Origin: Arthrobotrys musiformis
Lineage: Eukaryota; Ascomycota; Orbiliomycetes; Orbiliales; Orbiliaceae
Assembly: GCA_036971715.1 (NCBI GenBank)
Contig: JAVHJL010000005.1
Location: forward strand, 3,286,001-3,350,000
DNA: 64,000 nucleotides
Direction of reading: 5' to 3'
Shown here: one piece after another, positions 61,101 through 64,000 of the stretch
Layout: each line of letters begins with the position of its first letter
How positions within the stretch are numbered: position 1 is the stretch's first letter
Translations under genes and position numbers: made by a program
The notes under the pieces: model-generated
What the model was told of the DNA's origin: nothing
Database searches by the model: none
The model's input: only the letters and a program-made list of their open reading frames with translations

Positions 61101-64000
61101 GGCACGAAACGATAGCCAGGCTGCTAATAGATAGGGGAGCCAATCTGGAGACGAAAGATCGAGACAGCCAGACGCCACTGATTTGGGCCGCCAGGAACGG
61201 ACACGAAAGAATCGTCAGGCTACTGTTGGATAAGGGAGCTGTTTTAGAAACTAAGGATAGTCGAAATGGTCAGACGCCACTAAGCTGGGCCGCCGAAAAC
61301 GGGCATTTAGGAATAGTTAGGTTATTGGTGAGCAGTGGAGCCGATCTTGAGACCAAGGACAACATTAATCTGACGCCACTCAATTTGGCTACTCAGTATT
61401 CCATCCAAGCCTACTAGTACTCAACCCGTCCGTTTCCTTCACCTCTCTTTTAGAGAGTTTCTTGTCGACCCTCGAAAAGAACCGAAAACTAGTAGCGAGG
61501 TGGATGGCGATTCCTGGTTCTGGATCAATGAGAAGCGAACTCATAGAGACCTCATGAAAAGGTGTCTTACCATACTTTCCACTAACCTCAAACAAAATAT
61601 TTGCTCTTTGAAATATCCCGGGATGCGCCGAAGAGATCTCGCGCAGGCAGAAATAGGGGAAAGATTACCAAAATACGTCCAATACGCATGTCGTTATTGG
61701 GTACACCATTTAAAACACAGCCTAGCGCTAGCCTCAAATCCAGATGCTGATAGGGAACACAACCATGAAGATATATACGACGAAAACACAGATCTTATAT
61801 ATACGTTCTTACGCGAGCACTTCCTACATTGGCTCGAGGCGCTAAGCCTTATTGGATATCTATCTGAGTGTGTTAGCTTGATCGATACACTTTGTCTGGT
61901 CTTCGATGTAAGTCATGGCATGCTGCACTCTTCACGCAATAGCTATTATAAGTAGTTATATTGTCTCCTACGCAGCACCACCCTCTGGTAGTTATAGTGA
62001 TTATTCTCATTTCTAAATTATGGCAACTACACTTCCGGATTGGATACTCACATTTGAATCTAGAAAAGCAAAATATCCGACTTACCGCTCTTCCTTCACG
62101 ACGCCAAGCGCCTCATATTACAGAACTGGCAAATAATCAACGAAGCGCCGCTCCAAGCCTATTCATCTGTTCTCATCTTTGCTCCACAAACGAGTATTGT
62201 TAGAGATATCTTTCAAAAGGACTTGCCGAAATGGATTTGCAAATTTCCAGAGACCCCAAAATTCTGGGGAGGGCTGCTGCAAAGACTGGAAGGGCACGAT
62301 GGCGAAGTTTTGAGAGTTGTCTTCTCTCCTGACGGGAAACAACTTGCATCCTGTGGACGTGAAAGCAAAATCCGTTTTTGGAGTGTCGAAACGGGAGAGC
62401 AAATTAAAACTCTTGAAGATATTGATTGTTCGGCGATATACGGGATTGCCTTTTCTCCCAGCGGTAAATATCTAGCTTCATCGTCGCGTTTTATGGTCAA
62501 ACTTTGGGATGTAGTGCTAGGACAACATTTGAAATCTTTCAGAGGGCATGATCTTTTTGTTATGGATATAGCCTTCTCCCCGGACGGTAAATGGCTAACG
62601 TCAGCGTCGGAAGATAATGAAATCAGGTTGTGGGACACCGACATGGTGATCGGGCGGGGAGCTGTGGGGGGAGGGCAGCAGGTAGGAGCGACAGAACATG
62701 AAATAGAAGCGGCAATGGTTTTACAAGGGCACGAAGATAGTGTTCTGGCAATTGCATACTCCCGTGACGGCATATTAGCATCAGGATCGGACGATGGCAC
62801 GGTCAGACTCTGGGACCCGACAACAGGCAAACAAACACAATTGTTTGAATGGCGTACAGGAGTAGTGAAGGCCGTCGCATTTTCTCCCGACGGTAAACAA
62901 ATAGCCTCGGTAGCCTCTGTGGGGGGCGGAGAAGTTTGGGTGTGGGCTGTAGCTACAGGACAACGAGTTCAAGCGCTTTCAAGAGAAGATTGGTCGGGTC
63001 GTCCCAAGGCGCTTGCGTTTTCTCCCGATGGCGGGGCGCTAGTATTGGCATTGGATGACGGTACCATTGAACTTTACAACGCGAAAACGTGGCAAGAAAT
63101 AAAAGTTCTCGGGAAACATAGTTGGGCGGTTAATGCGGTTGCGTTCTCTCCGGACGGTAAATTGATCGCATCGGCTTCGGATGATTACACGATTGGGCTT
63201 TGGGATGCGGTGAGAGAGCAGCGGATGTCGGTGGTGGAACGGCCAGTTAGTGAGCAGTCGATGGAACCTAAGACTACAGAACAGCGATTGGGAGCCTTAG
63301 AAGGGCGTCCCACGATGTGGTGGTGGGACCCTACCGCCGTTACGAAAATAGCCTTTTCCTCAGATTGTGGAAAGCTAGCGTCGGGGTCGCGGGACGGAGA
63401 CATCATACTTTGGGATGTGGCGACAGGTCAACCTTTACGACATTTCAAAGCACCTGGATATACCCCAACATCAAAACGGATTGAAGAAATTAAGGAAATC
63501 GCATTTCTCCCGGGAAATGGCCAATCGGCCCGGTTGCTGGCATCGGCGTCGGGGGACGGGACGGTGAGCATGTGGGATGTAACAACCGGGAAACTGATAT
63601 CTATGGAAGTGTTAGCTCTGGGACCGAAAAACCGTTACTTCTCTGCAATCGCTTTATCTCCCGATGCCAAACGATTGGCGGCGGCGTTTCGAGGTAGATA
63701 TGACTTTGCCACCAGCAGTATCGAGCTCTATGATGTAGCGAAGGGGGCCGGAAGAATCTTGATCGGCAGGTATCCCATTAGCACTCCAGGGATGGCTTTC
63801 TCCCCCGATGGCGAATACCTAGCAATAGCACCGTGGGAAAAACATGTGTATTCTAGGGACGTCCGCGAAGGTCTCAAAAACAACGCCAAAACTCCCATTA
63901 CTGTTTGGGAGGTCGCGACAGGACGGGAATCCCACAGGCTCGAACCACAGACAAGCAATTCCAGACATATAGGCTTCTCTAGTGACGGTAGGTATCTAGA
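58184..64000 (+). CDS. NLR-type receptor: nucleoside phosphorylase-NACHT-ankyrin joined to a NACHT-WD40 C-terminus; 3' end outside window
   Basis: Proposed exons: 58184-59279, 59336-60122, 60172-61395, 61454-61907, 62064->64000. Exon 1 encodes a PNP_UDP_1 domain: YTIGWVCALPKEQ, VLMVGIGGGIPP, CFEMEAAGLMD with the nucleoside-binding Glu, and GICDYAD with the catalytic Asp. Such domains are N-terminal effector parts of fungal NLRs that mediate non-self recognition or cell death. Exon 2 holds NACHT: P-loop GIPGAGKT (59539), Walker B FVIIDALDEC. Exon 3 holds the NACHT-associated helices (LVHYTTQEYF) and five ankyrin units. Exon 4 begins EFLVDPRK, runs through VQYACRYWVHHL and HFLHWLEALSLIG, all hallmarks of the HET-E type NACHT-WD40 class, and exon 5 encodes at least eleven WD40 units. 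An in-frame TAA at 60779-60781 interrupts exon 3 (see separate entry). A simpler reading is two genes or a decaying fusion. Confidence 0.7.
60779..60781 (+). other. In-frame TAA between the NACHT-associated region and ankyrin repeats
   Basis: The frame is open and family-like on both sides (VPSVLRLI, stop, CKNRVSAYCQAVF), and the two sides align without a gap to the usual '..LDFL-x-x-x-x-VSA..QA' segment of this class. So the stop replaces one residue, consistent with CAA-to-TAA. A 57-nt in-frame intron (60755-60811, donor GTACCG, acceptor GCCAG) would remove it but has a weak donor. Confidence 0.75.
60959..61395 (+). repeat. Five ankyrin repeats, about 99 nt per unit
   Basis: Units start near 60959, 61058, 61157, 61256 (with one extra codon) and 61358, each with the TPL.WA..EGHE..VRLL.DKGA.LETKD ankyrin pattern. 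A degenerate unit precedes them (GIHLVSYLGLEECLAALF). High similarity among units suggests recent duplication. Confidence 0.9.
61396..61453 (+). other. Candidate 58-nt intron at the ankyrin/HET-E-type junction
   Basis: Donor GTATTC at 61396, pyrimidine-rich tract and acceptor TTTTAG at 61453. Splicing joins CA to A and restores the frame from ankyrin (ATQ) into EFLVDPRK. The intron contains the end of the neighbouring class's conserved LHLSFR motif in another frame. Without splicing the ankyrin frame stops at 61415-61417. Confidence 0.6.
62226..64000 (+). other. WD40 propeller region (at least 11 repeats, truncated by window end)
   Basis: Open plus-strand frame (phase of 62064) to the window end with no stop. 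Begins after PKWICKFPETPKFWGGLLQRLEGHDG. Units carry FSPDGK.LAS..DD.T..LWD. Several units have inserts, e.g. after the third (IGRGAVGGGQQVGATEHEIE) and seventh. A twelfth unit starts at the border. Strongly supports the plus strand; the minus-strand frames here are antisense shadows. Confidence 0.9.

Noticed and set aside
62213..62830. Minus-strand 205-codon frame in the WD40 region
   Set aside because: Antisense shadow; the plus strand encodes regular WD40 repeats in one unbroken frame.

Overview
The window is nuclear DNA of a filamentous ascomycete (Pezizomycotina). The reasons are spliceosomal introns of 48-156 nt with GTAAGT/GTATGT/GTACGT donors, intron-bearing tRNA genes, and fungal families: conventional kinesin, an AcuH-type acylcarnitine carrier, Zn2Cys6 factor, GH76 mannanase, Msc2-type zinc transporter and a NACHT NLR. 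Expanded small secreted and Gln-rich proteins and a large LysM/mucin surface protein would fit Orbiliomycetes (nematode-trapping fungi), but that placement is a low-confidence inference. Exon joins were worked out by hand from reading frame, splice sites and family conservation.

Layout. 1-1473: 3' end of a kinesin-1 heavy chain. 3331-6327: a secreted stand-alone I9 (subtilisin-propeptide-like) protein, then a secreted subtilase with no propeptide that has lost its catalytic serine and oxyanion asparagine. 6705-7991 (minus): mitochondrial acylcarnitine carrier. 9430-10458 (minus): unknown protein. 10.5-14.3 kb: gene-poor, with a CTA/TAG-rich stretch that looks like a RIP-degraded mobile element. 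14282-17917: 1211-aa secreted protein with four copies of an unrecognised Cys-rich module, mucin-like spacers and a C-terminal LysM-like domain. 18.6-19.6 kb: two intron-containing tRNAs, Ala(AGC) and Leu(UAA). 19812-23511 (minus): two secreted Gln/Pro-rich proteins that look distantly related. 25919-27937: single-pass membrane protein with a long disordered tail. 29214-30283: small secreted protein. 31647-33516: Zn2Cys6 transcription factor. 33651-34754 (minus): secreted protein of unknown function. 38183-40226: DUF2235 (Tle1-like) alpha/beta hydrolase. 42060-44168: histidine phosphatase. 45927-47967: ten-exon GH76 enzyme. 50531-52775: ferric reductase. 53081-56208 (minus): Msc2-like zinc transporter. 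58184-end: NLR-type immune receptor gene that continues past the window.

How it fits together. Housekeeping genes (kinesin, carrier, phosphatase, GH76, ferric reductase, zinc transporter) alternate with accessory stretches. The two best candidates for something new are: (i) the split I9-inhibitor plus dead-subtilase pair, and (ii) the terminal NLR. The NLR encodes purine-nucleoside-phosphorylase-like, NACHT and ankyrin domains, then the linker and WD40 propeller of a second NLR class. The two parts can be joined in frame by a 58-nt intron whose acceptor lies inside the remnant of the second gene's conserved linker. An in-frame TAA upstream of the ankyrin repeats leaves open whether the gene is functional, alternatively spliced or decaying.
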